DNA of 64,000 nt from Thermobifida halotolerans (lineage in GTDB: Bacteria > Actinomycetota > Actinomycetes > Streptosporangiales > Streptosporangiaceae): NCBI RefSeq assembly GCF_003574835.2, contig NZ_CP063196.1, forward strand, positions 434,001-498,000, in the 5' to 3' direction. Within the stretch, counting starts at the first letter, position 1. Each line of letters begins with the position of its first letter. A program made the position numbers and the translations under genes. This document shows positions 25,274-33,697 of this stretch, one piece after another. The notes beneath the pieces are model-generated. The model saw only the letters and a list, made by a program, of their open reading frames with translations, was not told the DNA's origin and did not search any database.

Positions 25274-26311
25274 CTACAGAGCGCTCAGGGCCTCCTGGCC
25301 CACCTGCTTCATGATGTCCTCGACGTCGCCGAAGGACTGCGGGTGGGAGCTGGAGTCGAAGTTGCTGACGCTCCACTCCGCCGTGATGTTGATGTTGTCC
25401 TGGCGGATGAGGACCGTCGTGCGGTTGCCGGGGCCGATGATCTCTTCCTCGGCGAAGACGAGCACCGACTCGCTGCCGTAGTCGAGCTGCTGCTCCTCGA
25501 CGACCTTCAGGTCGAAGATCGAGCCCTCCTCGTCGGTGGCGTAGTCGTAGTTGAACGTGTAGTCCTCCTTGGCGGCCTCGACCGAGTCGGAGCCTCCGTA
25601 GGGGGTGGAGTAGTCCACGCGCAGCGTTCCGTAGAAGCCGTTCACCTCGGTGCTCCAGCTGCAGCTGGAGGAGTTGTCGGTGATGGTCTTGCTGCCGTCG
25701 GTGGCGCCGAACTGCGAGAGCGTGCTGTCGCCCAGGACCGCGCAGGGGTCCTCGGGCGGCGCGTACGGCGCTCCGCCGGAGGGGCCGGCGGGTTCCTCGG
25801 CGGGTTCCTCGGCGGGGTCCCCGGCGGGCTCCTCGTTGCCGCCCTCCTGGTTCTCCTGGGTGGTCTGGGTGCCCGTGCCCCCGGCCTGCGGCGCGCTGCC
25901 GCCCCGGTTGAACAGGACCACGACCACCGCGACGACCAGCAGGACGATGACCACGCCACCGGCGATCACGACCCACAGGCCGGCGTTGCTCTTGCCGGGC
26001 GGGGGAGGCGGCGGTGCGGAGTAGCCCTGGTTGGGGTAGCCCGGGGGCTGGTTGGCCTGGTGGTACTGCGGTCCGCCCTGGCCCGGGTACGGACCCGTGC
26101 CGTACCCCGGTGGCTGCTGCCCGCCGGTCCCCGGGTCCCCGTAGGGAGGCTGCTGGTAGGGGCCGCTCGGGTACCCGGGCTGCCCGCCGGTGCCGGGGTC
26201 GGGCTGTCCGCCCTGGCCGTAGGCGCCGCCGTACGGTCCGGGCTGCCCACCTGAGTTGCCCTCGCCACCGGGGTACTGGGGTGGCTGGGTGTAGGGTCCG
26301 TTGTCGCTCAT
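25274..26311 (-). CDS. Membrane-anchored protein with Gly/Pro/Gln/Tyr-rich cytoplasmic arm
   Basis: A 345-residue protein of unknown function. Residues 1-105 are low-complexity with many PGYG, GGQP and QPP units. One membrane helix lies at about 110-133. An acidic Gln/Glu/Pro linker (repeated EEPA) leads to a folded extracytoplasmic domain of about 150 residues with two cysteines (EDPCAVLG, SSSCSWS). The layout is common in actinobacterial surface proteins whose outer domain is DUF3558-like, but I cannot confirm that family. A promoter is likely at 26456-26483 and a terminator lies at 25222-25254. Confidence 0.75.
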   Translation of the reverse strand: MSDNGPYTQPPQYPGGEGNSGGQPGPYGGAYGQGGQPDPGTGGQPGYPSGPYQQPPYGDPGTGGQQPPGYGTGPYPGQGGPQYHQANQPPGYPNQGYSAPPPPPPGKSNAGLWVVIAGGVVIVLLVVAVVVVLFNRGGSAPQAGGTGTQTTQENQEGGNEEPAGDPAEEPAEEPAGPSGGAPYAPPEDPCAVLGDSTLSQFGATDGSKTITDNSSSCSWSTEVNGFYGTLRVDYSTPYGGSDSVEAAKEDYTFNYDYATDEEGSIFDLKVVEEQQLDYGSESVLVFAEEEIIGPGNRTTVLIRQDNINITAEWSVSNFDSSSHPQSFGDVEDIMKQVGQEALSAL

Positions 26312-26814
26312 GACTCCCCTCGCGCCAGCTGCGTTACGTCAGGACTGGGACGCGCGTTGACTCGTTCACGGTTCCATTGGCGTTGTTCTCCCGGGACCGC
26401 TGAGGACGGCGGCTCGGCCGGGCGAAGCCCTGCGCTCCAATGACAAAGCCTTGAGATCTTATCCCTATTAAGAATGCTGTCAGGGAGAGGACCTTGGGGA
26501 GGTAAGGGGTGAATTGTCACCCTTTTGGGACCCAAAGTGGTCGGCCGTATCAGATTGTTGTCCGACCGCGACCGCGCAGTCGGGCGGATGGCCGGAAACG
26601 GCCAAAAAGACCGACCGGTCTGTCCGTCCCTCCGGTCGGCGGCTCCGGCGTAGGCGCCGCGACGGTGGGAAACGCCGCGTCCGGATGTTCTGGGAGCTTC
26701 GGACCGTGCGGGCGGCCGCCAAACATGTCTGGCCGGACCAGGCGCCCTCCCTGGGAGGACGGCGGTCGCGGACGTAGGGTGGCGGCGCGGACCGGACGGG
26801 AACAGGGGACGAGG
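26312..26814. other. Divergent intergenic region with promoter and palindromes
   Basis: No gene is supported. On the minus strand CTGACA (26483-26478) and TAAGAT (26461-26456) are 16 bases apart and probably drive the gene at 25274-26311. Nearby are the inverted repeat GGGTGA-ATTG-TCACCC (26507-26522) and then TTTGGG-A-CCCAAA, two adjacent operator-like palindromes. The remainder up to 26814 is GC-rich without clear signals. Confidence 0.5.
26456..26483 (-). promoter_or_regulatory. Promoter for the one-TM protein gene
   Basis: Minus strand CTGACA, 16-base spacer, TAAGAT, about 145 bases before the ATG at 26311. Confidence 0.5.
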
Positions 26815-26964
26815 ATGCCGTCTTCCCGAGAGCCACCCGAGTACGGCAAACCACCCGAGTACGGTTTCAAGGACTGGTTTCTCTTCCTCGCCGCGATCAC
26901 GGCGACACTCACCGTCTGCGTCGGATGCACCGCCTGGGTGTACGGTCCGCTGTTCACCGGCTGA
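26815..26964 (+). CDS. Small membrane protein with PPEYG repeat
   Basis: A 49-residue protein. The N-terminus carries PPEYGKPPEYG, a tandem repeat, followed by FKDWF and one membrane helix at about 23-43 with two cysteines (CVGC). AGGGGACGAGG precedes the ATG. It ends 32 bases before the end of the convergent gene. No family is recognised. It is accepted because of the good ribosome binding site and a sensible membrane topology. Confidence 0.5.
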   Translation: MPSSREPPEYGKPPEYGFKDWFLFLAAITATLTVCVGCTAWVYGPLFTG

Positions 26965-26996
26965 ACCTCCGGACCCGCCTCCGGCCGCGCCGACGG

Positions 26997-28070
26997 TCAG
27001 AACATCGAGATGTGCACGTGGTCGTAGTGGTTCTCGGTGATGCTGCCGCGGTCGGCCATCGGCCGCCAGCCGCTGTTGCGTCGGATGTCCCAGATCTCCT
27101 GGCGCCAGATGACGTACATGATGCCGAGGTCCTCGGCGTGCTCCACGGCCCAGTCCGCGATCGCCTGGCCGTGCGCCTGCTGTTCGGGGGTCGGCATCTG
27201 GCCGTTGGCGTTGACCATGAAGTCGCAGGCCCGTCCCTTGGGGTGCTCGCCGACCACCCAGCCGCCGTTGGGGCGGTAGCAGCCCACGCCGCCGTTCGCC
27301 CGGTTCTCGCCGAACTCCTCGATGATGAGGTCCCGCATCTGGCGGGTCCGCGGGGTGAGGTTGTCGGGCGGCCCCATCTGCTGCACCGGGTAGTCGGCGA
27401 TGAGCTTGTGGACCTCCCAGCGGCGGTCCTCCAGTTCGTCCAGGTCGGCTTCGACCTCCTCCAGTTTCTCCTCGGCGTTGGCCTGCGCCTTCTCGTCGCG
27501 CTCCATGGCCTCGACCAGGTAGGAGATCTTGTCGCTGTTGGTGTGGGTCAGGTGGTCGACCACCGTCGCCGTGTCGATGATCTCCTGCGGCTCGGAGTCG
27601 AGCAGCAGCCCCAGCGCCGGGTCGAGACCGCTGCTGGTGTAGGTGGCCACCGCCAGGTAGCGCACCTGTTCGCGGGCCTCGTCGACCTCCTTGCGGGTGG
27701 TGTCGGCGCGTTCCTGGGCCTGCTCGGCCTCCTCGATGACGGCCTCCATGTCGCGGAGTTCGCCGTTGTACTCCTCGCTCAGCGCGTCGGCCCGCTCCAG
27801 CAGGGAGTCCAGATCCTCGGTCGGCACCGCCGGGGCGGCCGGAGCCGCGGAGGCGGGGGGCGCGACGTGGACGGAGAGGGGGGCGGCGACCAGGACGAGG
27901 GAGAGGACGCCGGCCAGGAGGCCGGGCCAGCGCGGGCCGCCGGAGCGGGGGGAGAACGTCTCGGTGAGGTCGGCAAGGTGGTCGCGCCAGGTTCCGTCGG
28001 TGGGATCAGGCGCCCAGAAATCGACGTAGGGGTCGTCTCGGCCGTCGTCGCTCGAATGCTTGGGCAGCAC
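26997..28070 (-). CDS. Exported coiled-coil cell-wall protein (RipA-like N-terminus)
   Basis: A 357-residue secreted protein. After a 50-residue cytoplasmic start, a signal or anchor segment lies at about 50-75, ending ASAAPAAP. Residues 85-245 are a long coiled coil with DAREQVRYLAVATY and DPALGLLL, as in the autoinhibitory arm of NlpC/P60 hydrolases such as RipA. The C-terminal 110 residues (GGVGCYRPNGGWVVGEHPKG, then RACDFMVN and ENHYDHVHISMF) form the ARB-07466-like domain found in many actinobacterial wall proteins, not NlpC. The GTG at 28070 has GAGGAG upstream. A perfect CRP-type site lies 180 bases upstream. Confidence 0.8.
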   Translation of the reverse strand: MLPKHSSDDGRDDPYVDFWAPDPTDGTWRDHLADLTETFSPRSGGPRWPGLLAGVLSLVLVAAPLSVHVAPPASAAPAAPAVPTEDLDSLLERADALSEEYNGELRDMEAVIEEAEQAQERADTTRKEVDEAREQVRYLAVATYTSSGLDPALGLLLDSEPQEIIDTATVVDHLTHTNSDKISYLVEAMERDEKAQANAEEKLEEVEADLDELEDRRWEVHKLIADYPVQQMGPPDNLTPRTRQMRDLIIEEFGENRANGGVGCYRPNGGWVVGEHPKGRACDFMVNANGQMPTPEQQAHGQAIADWAVEHAEDLGIMYVIWRQEIWDIRRNSGWRPMADRGSITENHYDHVHISMF

Positions 28071-28249
28071 TTCTTCGCTCCTCGATCACACAGAGGTCCT
28101 GCGGGCGGCGTTCGCCGCTCCTGCGGGAGGCGGGCCCCTGCTCTGGGGTGGGCCGAGGGGGCCGCTCCCGGCACAGCGGGACCGGGCGGCCGCAACTCAC
28201 TCGGCGGAATCGAGTGTAGGCGGGTTTGCGGCAGAAAACGGAAATACGT

Positions 28250-28265
28250 TGTGATCTACATCACA
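28250..28265. promoter_or_regulatory. CRP/GlxR-type binding site
   Basis: TGTGATCTACATCACA is a perfect match to TGTGA-N6-TCACA, the consensus for cAMP-dependent CRP-family regulators. It is about 180 bases upstream of the wall protein start and 440 upstream of the cellobiose binding-protein start. Confidence 0.7.
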
Positions 28266-28629
28266 TAAAAGGTCGGTGGCGTGGGCCACAGCGGGGGTGG
28301 ATGGCAGGATTCTTCGTCGTCCACCGGTTGGAGAGAGGGGTTCTCCGGCGCTGACCTGGAGTGGACCGGTGGTGGCGAAGCGCGCGGCGTCCCGTGGGGC
28401 CGGGCGGTCCGCGAAGGGGGAGCGGTCCCCGTTGTCCGGGCCGCGGCCGCGGGAGGGCTGTCGCGGCGGCCGCGTCGGAGGCGGAAGGGGGCGGTGGATC
28501 CCCGTTCCATCCTCGGGATTCGCGTTCCGAAAGAGGTGTTCGGGCTGTGTGCAAGATGTTTCAGGTAACGGTTGTGTTTCGCGCACGTGATCCGGGATTG
28601 ACGGAACACAGTGGTGTGGGCCACTCTCT

Positions 28630-28643
28630 TGGGAGCGCTCCCA
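28630..28643. promoter_or_regulatory. CelR operator
   Basis: TGGGAGCGCTCCCA is identical to the 14-base palindrome bound by CelR of Thermobifida fusca. It is 61 bases upstream of the first operon ATG, where bound repressor would block the promoter; cellobiose releases CelR. The celR-like gene lies at the end of this operon region. Confidence 0.9.
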
Positions 28644-28704
28644 AAGCGGGGGATCTCACGGGACGCGATCCAAGACATTCCACTTTGAGCGAGGGGTCGC
28701 ATAC

Positions 28705-30000
28705 ATGCGAACTTTTGAACGTCGGCACTGGCGGGTGGCTGCTGCGGCGCTGGGATCGGTGGCTCTTCTCAGCACGGCCGCGTGCGGCGGCAGCGACGCC
28801 GCCGAGGACGGCAAGATCACCCTGACCGTCGACACCTTCGGCGTCTTCGGGTACGACGACCTCTTCAAGCAGTACATGGAAGAGAACCCGAACATCGTCA
28901 TCAAGGAGAACAACGTCACCGACCTCAACGCCGACTACGTCCCGCAGTTGCAGCAGAACATCGCTGCCGGCAGCGGCGCGGGCGACATCGTCGCCGTCGA
29001 GGAGGGCATCGTCCAGCAGTTCTACCTCAGCCAGGGCGACAACTTCGTGGACCTCGCCGAGTACGGCGCGGCCGACCTGGAAGAGAACTTCCTGCCGTGG
29101 AAGTGGGAGATGGGCAAGGGACCCAACGGGGAGATCCTGGGCCTGGGCACCGACATCGGCGGCATGAGCATGTGCTACAACAAGACCCTCTTCGAGGACG
29201 CGGGCCTGCCCACCGACCGCGAGGAGGTCAGCGCCAGCTGGGAGACCTGGGAAGACTTCATCGAGGTCGGCAAGGAGTTCCAGGAGGCCGAGACCGGCGC
29301 GTCCTTCGTCTCCACGGTCACCCCGTACTTCAACTCCATCAACGCCCAGGGCGGCACCCACACCTTCTTCGACGAGCAGAACAACCTCGTCGCCGACTCC
29401 AACCCGGTCATCCTGGACAGCTGGGACCTGGCGGAGCGCATGGTCGACGAGGGCCTCTCGGCCAACCTGACCATGTGGTCCGACGAGTGGAACGCCGGCA
29501 TCCAGAACAACGTCTTCGCGACCCTGCCCTGCCCGGCCTGGATGCTCGGCCACATCGAGAACACCGCCGGTGAGAGCGGCCGCGACCAGTGGGACGTCGC
29601 CGAGGTTCCCGGCAACGGCGGCAACTGGGGCGGCTCCTGGCTGTCGGTGACCACCCAGAGCGAGCACCCCGAGGAAGCCGCCGACCTGGCGATGTTCCTG
29701 ACCAGCCCCGAGGGGCAGATCTCCGCGTGGAACGCCGCCAACACGCTGCCCTCCTCGCCGCAGGCCCTGGAGGACCCGGCCGTCACCGAGTTCACCCGCG
29801 AGTACTTCAACCAGGCCCCGGTCGGCGAGATCTACTCCAAGACCGCCAAGGAGCTCGAGCCGGTCTACTACGGCGTCAACAACGCCCAGGTCTCCGAGGA
29901 GTTCCGCAAGGCGCTGGAAGCGATGGAGCAGGGCCAGGTCTCCCCGGACGAGGCCTGGGAGCAGGCGCTCAGCGGAGCCCAGCGGGCCTCGGGCGAGTGA
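28705..30000 (+). CDS. Cellobiose/cello-oligosaccharide ABC transporter, substrate-binding lipoprotein
   Basis: Captures cello-oligosaccharides outside the membrane. The product is 431 residues. The lipoprotein signal peptide has its lipobox at about 25-28 (STAAC, Cys27), followed by GGSDAAEDG. The mature part is a family 1 extracellular solute-binding protein with many aromatic residues typical of sugar sites (FLPWKWEMG, WSDEWNAG, CPAWMLG, GSWLSV). It is the first gene of the CelR-controlled operon. A large nested hairpin (30036-30090) separates it from the permease genes and probably gives the binding protein higher expression. Confidence 0.9.
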   Translation: MRTFERRHWRVAAAALGSVALLSTAACGGSDAAEDGKITLTVDTFGVFGYDDLFKQYMEENPNIVIKENNVTDLNADYVPQLQQNIAAGSGAGDIVAVEEGIVQQFYLSQGDNFVDLAEYGAADLEENFLPWKWEMGKGPNGEILGLGTDIGGMSMCYNKTLFEDAGLPTDREEVSASWETWEDFIEVGKEFQEAETGASFVSTVTPYFNSINAQGGTHTFFDEQNNLVADSNPVILDSWDLAERMVDEGLSANLTMWSDEWNAGIQNNVFATLPCPAWMLGHIENTAGESGRDQWDVAEVPGNGGNWGGSWLSVTTQSEHPEEAADLAMFLTSPEGQISAWNAANTLPSSPQALEDPAVTEFTREYFNQAPVGEIYSKTAKELEPVYYGVNNAQVSEEFRKALEAMEQGQVSPDEAWEQALSGAQRASGE

Positions 30001-30035
30001 CCCACCCGGATTCGCCCACCATCAGTGAGTGAACG

Positions 30036-30090
30036 CGCGGATCCGTCCGGGGCCGCCCGCAGCGGCGGCCCCTCCCAGGACGGGTCCGCG
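30036..30090 (+). terminator. Nested intercistronic stem-loop (attenuating terminator)
   Basis: The inner stem is GGGGCCGCC (30049-30057) with GGCGGCCCC (30064-30072). The outer stem is CGCGGATCCGTCC (30036-30048) with GGACGGGTCCGCG (30078-30090), matching at 12 of 13. Located between binding protein and permease genes, it likely causes partial termination or protects the upstream message. Confidence 0.65.
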
Positions 30091-30224
30091 CCCCGTACGG
30101 ACATCCCCGACCAGACGGTCCGCCTCGGCTCCCCGCCGGGGCTCCCTCACCCGAACCCGGCACGGGCGGGCCGTCTCCTCTCTTCCATCTGACATCTGAT
30201 CTCTCATGACGAGGAGCGCTTGAC

Positions 30225-31211
30225 GTGACTCTTCTCAAGCGCGGCGGCGCCCCGCCCGGGGGTAAGGAGGACCCGGTCCTCCAGCCGCCCGCGAACGACA
30301 CCAAGACGAGGAACGAACGCAGGCAGATCCTCTGGACCCGCCTGGACCTCCGGGTCTCCCCCTATCTGTTCATCTCCCCCTTCTTCCTGCTCTTCGCGGT
30401 TTTCGGCCTGTTCCCCCTGCTCTACACCGTCTGGGTCTCGCTGCACGACTGGACGCTGCTGGGCGGGAACCAGGGATTCGTCGGCCTCGACAACTACGTC
30501 CGCCTCGTCCAGGACGAGAAGTTCTGGAACTCGCTGTACAACACCTTCGGCATCTTCCTCATCGCCGTCATCCCGCAGCTGCTGCTGGCCATGTTCCTGG
30601 CCGACACGCTGAGCCGCAGGATCCGCGCGGTCAACTTCTTCCGGATGGGCCTGCTGCTGCCCTACCTGACCTCCGTCGCGGCCGTGGCCATCGTCTTCTC
30701 CCAGTTGTTCGGCACCCAGTTCGGCCTGGTCAACTACGCGTTGGGATTCCTCGGGATCGACCCGATCAACTGGCAGGGCGGCACCCTGTCCTCCTGGGCG
30801 GTCATCGCGGTGATGGTCGACTGGCGCTGGACCGGCTACAACGCGCTGATCTACCTGGCGGCGATGTCGGCGATCCCGAGGGACCTCTACGAGGCGGCCT
30901 CCATCGACGGCGCCTCCCGCATGCGGCAGTTCTGGCAGATCACCGTGCCGATGCTGCGGCCCACCATCATCTTCACCGTGATCGTCTCCACCATCGGCCA
31001 GATGCAGCTGTTCACCGAACCGGTCATCTTCGGGGACGTCTCCGGAGGCACGCAGGGACAGTTCCAGACCACGATGATGCTGATCTTCGAGGAGGCCTTC
31101 CGGTTCAACAACTACGGATACGGCTCCGCGATCGCCTGGATGCTGTTCATGCTCGTCGTTGTGATCAGCGCGCTCAACGCGCTGCTCAGCAGCAGGATCA
31201 AGGGGGCATGA
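30225..31211 (+). CDS. Cellobiose ABC transporter permease 1
   Basis: Membrane channel subunit of the cello-oligosaccharide importer (MalF-like). The product is 328 residues with six predicted membrane segments, the first at about 47-67 after a charged N-terminus. The EAA loop that contacts the ATPase reads EAASIDGASRMRQFWQITVP near residue 225. The GTG at 30225 follows GAGGAGCG. The stop overlaps the next start (ATGA). No ATPase gene is in the operon, so a shared MsiK-type ATPase encoded elsewhere is expected, as in other actinomycete sugar importers. Confidence 0.92.
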   Translation: MTLLKRGGAPPGGKEDPVLQPPANDTKTRNERRQILWTRLDLRVSPYLFISPFFLLFAVFGLFPLLYTVWVSLHDWTLLGGNQGFVGLDNYVRLVQDEKFWNSLYNTFGIFLIAVIPQLLLAMFLADTLSRRIRAVNFFRMGLLLPYLTSVAAVAIVFSQLFGTQFGLVNYALGFLGIDPINWQGGTLSSWAVIAVMVDWRWTGYNALIYLAAMSAIPRDLYEAASIDGASRMRQFWQITVPMLRPTIIFTVIVSTIGQMQLFTEPVIFGDVSGGTQGQFQTTMMLIFEEAFRFNNYGYGSAIAWMLFMLVVVISALNALLSSRIKGA

Positions 31212-32143
31212 TGACGACCACCCTGACCCCGCCCCCGGGCGCCGTGCCCGAGCCCGCCGCGCCCGGGGACACCCCGGCCGCGAAGCGCAGGCGCAAGCGG
31301 AAGAACGAGGGCAGCACCGGGGTCCGCGAGGCGACCCCGCTGACCTACATCGGACTCTCCCTCACCGTCCTGCTGTCGGTGTTCCCCCTGTGGTGGATGC
31401 TCGTCGTGGCCAGCCGCGACTCGGCCGCCGCCTCGGCCCGCCCGCCCTACATGTGGCCCGGCGGAAACCTCCTGGAGAACCTGGAACGCCTCTTCGCCAA
31501 CTCCTCGGCCAACTTCCAACTCGGCCTGGTCAACTCGGCGATCTCCTCCACCATCCTCGCGCTGTCGGTGGTGCTCTTCTCCTCGCTGGCCGGATTCGCC
31601 CTGGCCAAGCTGAAGTTCCGGGGACGCAACGCCGCCGCCGTCGGCGTGGTGCTGACCATGGCGGTGCCCGTCCAGATCGGCATCATCCCGCTGCTGATGC
31701 TCATGGAGTGGTTCGGCTGGCGCGGAGAGATCACCGCGATCATCGTGCCCTTCATGGTCAACGGCTTCGGCGTGTTCATGATGCGCCAGTACTGCATCCA
31801 GGCGATCCCCGACGAACTGCTGGAAGCCGCGCGCATGGACGGCTGCTCCACCTTCCGCATCTACTGGAACGTGGTCCTTCCCGCGCTGCGGCCCGCGATG
31901 GTCGTGCTCGGCCTGCTGACGTTCATGACGCAGTGGAACGAGTTCACCTGGGCGCTGGCGGTGCTGACCCCCGCCAACCCGACGGTCCAGCTCGCCATCA
32001 ACCAGCTCAACCAGTCGGCGTACTCGCGTGACTTCGCCCTGATGTTCACCGGGTCCGTCGTCGCCACACTCCCCCTGCTGATCCTGTTCTTCGTCCTCGG
32101 CCGCCAGCTCATCGGCCGGATCATGGAAGGTGCCATCAAGTGA
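31208..32143 (+). CDS. Cellobiose ABC transporter permease 2
   Basis: Second channel subunit (MalG-like), 311 residues. A basic N-terminal arm (AAKRRRKRKNEG) precedes six membrane segments. The EAA loop reads EAARMDGCSTFRIYWNVVLP near residue 208. The ATG at 31208 overlaps the permease 1 stop, and a second ATG at 31211 is possible. Its own stop overlaps the GTG of the beta-glucosidase gene, so the three are tightly coupled. Confidence 0.92.
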   Translation: MMTTTLTPPPGAVPEPAAPGDTPAAKRRRKRKNEGSTGVREATPLTYIGLSLTVLLSVFPLWWMLVVASRDSAAASARPPYMWPGGNLLENLERLFANSSANFQLGLVNSAISSTILALSVVLFSSLAGFALAKLKFRGRNAAAVGVVLTMAVPVQIGIIPLLMLMEWFGWRGEITAIIVPFMVNGFGVFMMRQYCIQAIPDELLEAARMDGCSTFRIYWNVVLPALRPAMVVLGLLTFMTQWNEFTWALAVLTPANPTVQLAINQLNQSAYSRDFALMFTGSVVATLPLLILFFVLGRQLIGRIMEGAIK

Positions 32144-33594
32144 CCTCGCAGTCAACCGCCTCGCTCGGCCAGACCGAGGAGGAGCCACAGAGAGACATCC
32201 GGTTCCCCCAGGACTTCGTGTGGGGGGCGGCGACAGCCTCGTTCCAGGTTGAGGGAGCCACCACGGCGGACGGCCGCGGCACCAGCATCTGGGACACGTT
32301 CTGCGCCACCCCCGGCAAGGTCGAGAACGGCGACACCGGTGACCCCGCCTGCGACCACTACAACCGCTACCGCGACGACGTGGCGCTCATGCGCGAACTG
32401 GGCATCGGCGCCTACCGCTTCTCCGTGGCCTGGCCGCGCATCCAGCCCGACGGCAGGGGCAAACCCCTGCGCGCCGGCCTGGACTTCTACGACCGGCTCG
32501 TGGACTGCCTGCTGGAGGCGGGGATCGAGCCGTGGCCGACCCTCTACCACTGGGACCTGCCCCAGGCACTGGAGGACGAGGGCGGCTGGCCCAACCGGGA
32601 CACCGCCAAGCGGTTCGGCGACTACGCGGAGATCGTGTACACCCGACTGGGTGACCGCATCACCAACTGGAACACCCTCAACGAGCCGTGGTGTGCGGCG
32701 TTCCTGGGCTACGCCTCCGGAGTGCACGCCCCCGGCCGCCGCGAGCCCGCCGCCGCGCTGGCCGCCGCCCACCACCTGATGCTGGGACACGGCCTGGCCG
32801 CCGCCGCCATCCGCGACCTGGGATCCCGGTCCGGCCGCACCCCGCTCGTGGGCATCGTGCACAACCAGACCACGGTGCGCCCCTACACCGACAGCGAGGC
32901 CGACGTGGACGCGGCGCGGCGCATCGACGCGCTGCGCAACCGCATCTTCACCGAGCCCCTGGTGAAGGGACGCTACCCGGAGGACCTGCTCACCGACGTC
33001 GCGGCGATCACCGACTACGGGTTCGTGGAGGACGGGGACCTGGAGACGATCTCCGCGCCGCTGGACATGATGGGCGTCAACTTCTACAACCCCAGTTGGG
33101 TGTCGGGCTCCCGGGAGAACGGCGGCTCCGACCGGCTTCCGCCCGACGAGTACTCGCCGTCGGTGGGCAGCCAGCACGTCGTCGAGGTGGACCCCGGCCT
33201 GCCGGTCACCGCCATGGGCTGGCCGATCGACGCCACCGGTCTGTACGACACGCTCACCCGCCTCGCCAACGACTACCCGGGGCTGACGCTGTACGTCACC
33301 GAGAACGGCGCCGCCTTCGACGACAAGCTGGTCGACGGCGCGGTGCACGACACCGACCGGATCGCCTACCTGGACGCGCACCTGCGCGCCGCGCACGCCG
33401 CGATGGAGGCCGGAGTGCCCCTCAAGGGTTACTTCGCCTGGTCGCTGATGGACAATTTCGAGTGGGCGCTGGGCTACGGTAAGCGCTTCGGCATCGTGCA
33501 CGTGGACTACGAGAGCCAGGTCCGCACGGTCAAGGACAGCGGCCGGTGGTACTCGCGCGTCGTCCGTGACGGAGGGATCATCGGGCAGCGCTAG
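32140..33594 (+). CDS. bglC: GH1 beta-glucosidase
   Basis: Cytoplasmic beta-glucosidase that splits imported cellobiose to glucose. The product is 484 residues, typical for family 1. The N-terminal signature FVWGAATASFQVEG is near residue 26. The acid/base Glu182 is in WNTLNEPW and the nucleophile Glu388 in YVTENGAAF. GYFAWSLMDNFEWALGYGKRFG near the end forms the aglycone/glycone site. No signal peptide. It begins with GTGA overlapping the permease stop. Composition and order match bglC of Thermobifida fusca. Confidence 0.95.
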   Translation: MTSQSTASLGQTEEEPQRDIRFPQDFVWGAATASFQVEGATTADGRGTSIWDTFCATPGKVENGDTGDPACDHYNRYRDDVALMRELGIGAYRFSVAWPRIQPDGRGKPLRAGLDFYDRLVDCLLEAGIEPWPTLYHWDLPQALEDEGGWPNRDTAKRFGDYAEIVYTRLGDRITNWNTLNEPWCAAFLGYASGVHAPGRREPAAALAAAHHLMLGHGLAAAAIRDLGSRSGRTPLVGIVHNQTTVRPYTDSEADVDAARRIDALRNRIFTEPLVKGRYPEDLLTDVAAITDYGFVEDGDLETISAPLDMMGVNFYNPSWVSGSRENGGSDRLPPDEYSPSVGSQHVVEVDPGLPVTAMGWPIDATGLYDTLTRLANDYPGLTLYVTENGAAFDDKLVDGAVHDTDRIAYLDAHLRAAHAAMEAGVPLKGYFAWSLMDNFEWALGYGKRFGIVHVDYESQVRTVKDSGRWYSRVVRDGGIIGQR

Positions 33595-33626
33595 CCGATC
33601 CGATCCGTCGAGTCTGGTCAGAGCCT

Positions 33627-33673
33627 CGCCGTCCCGGCGTCTTCCAGGATAGAAAGAAGATGCCGGGACGGCG
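33627..33673 (+). terminator. Hairpin between bglC and celR
   Basis: Perfect 12-base arms CGCCGTCCCGGC (33627-33638) and GCCGGGACGGCG (33662-33673) around a purine-rich 23-base loop. It can end the operon, and it ends only 24 bases before the celR start, so it may also affect celR expression. Confidence 0.6.
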
Positions 33674-33697
33674 CGGTCGTGGGTTGGGGGGAAGAGT

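Larger units (their letters stand above)
28071..28704. other. Divergent control region between the wall protein gene and the cellobiose operon
   Basis: A 634-base gap without a gene I can support. It holds a CRP-type palindrome (28250-28265), possible minus-strand -10 TACACT (28218-28213) for the wall protein gene, a G+C-rich middle (28270-28560) with nothing recognisable, TTGACG (28598-28603) as a candidate -35 for the cellobiose operon, and the CelR operator (28630-28643). Confidence 0.6.

Noticed and set aside
28071-28250. Possible c-di-AMP (ydaO) riboswitch before the wall protein gene
   Set aside because: G+C-rich repeats look similar at first, but the CCGACAGCTAACC-type core was not found on the minus strand. 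The same applies to the leader at 14380-14646.
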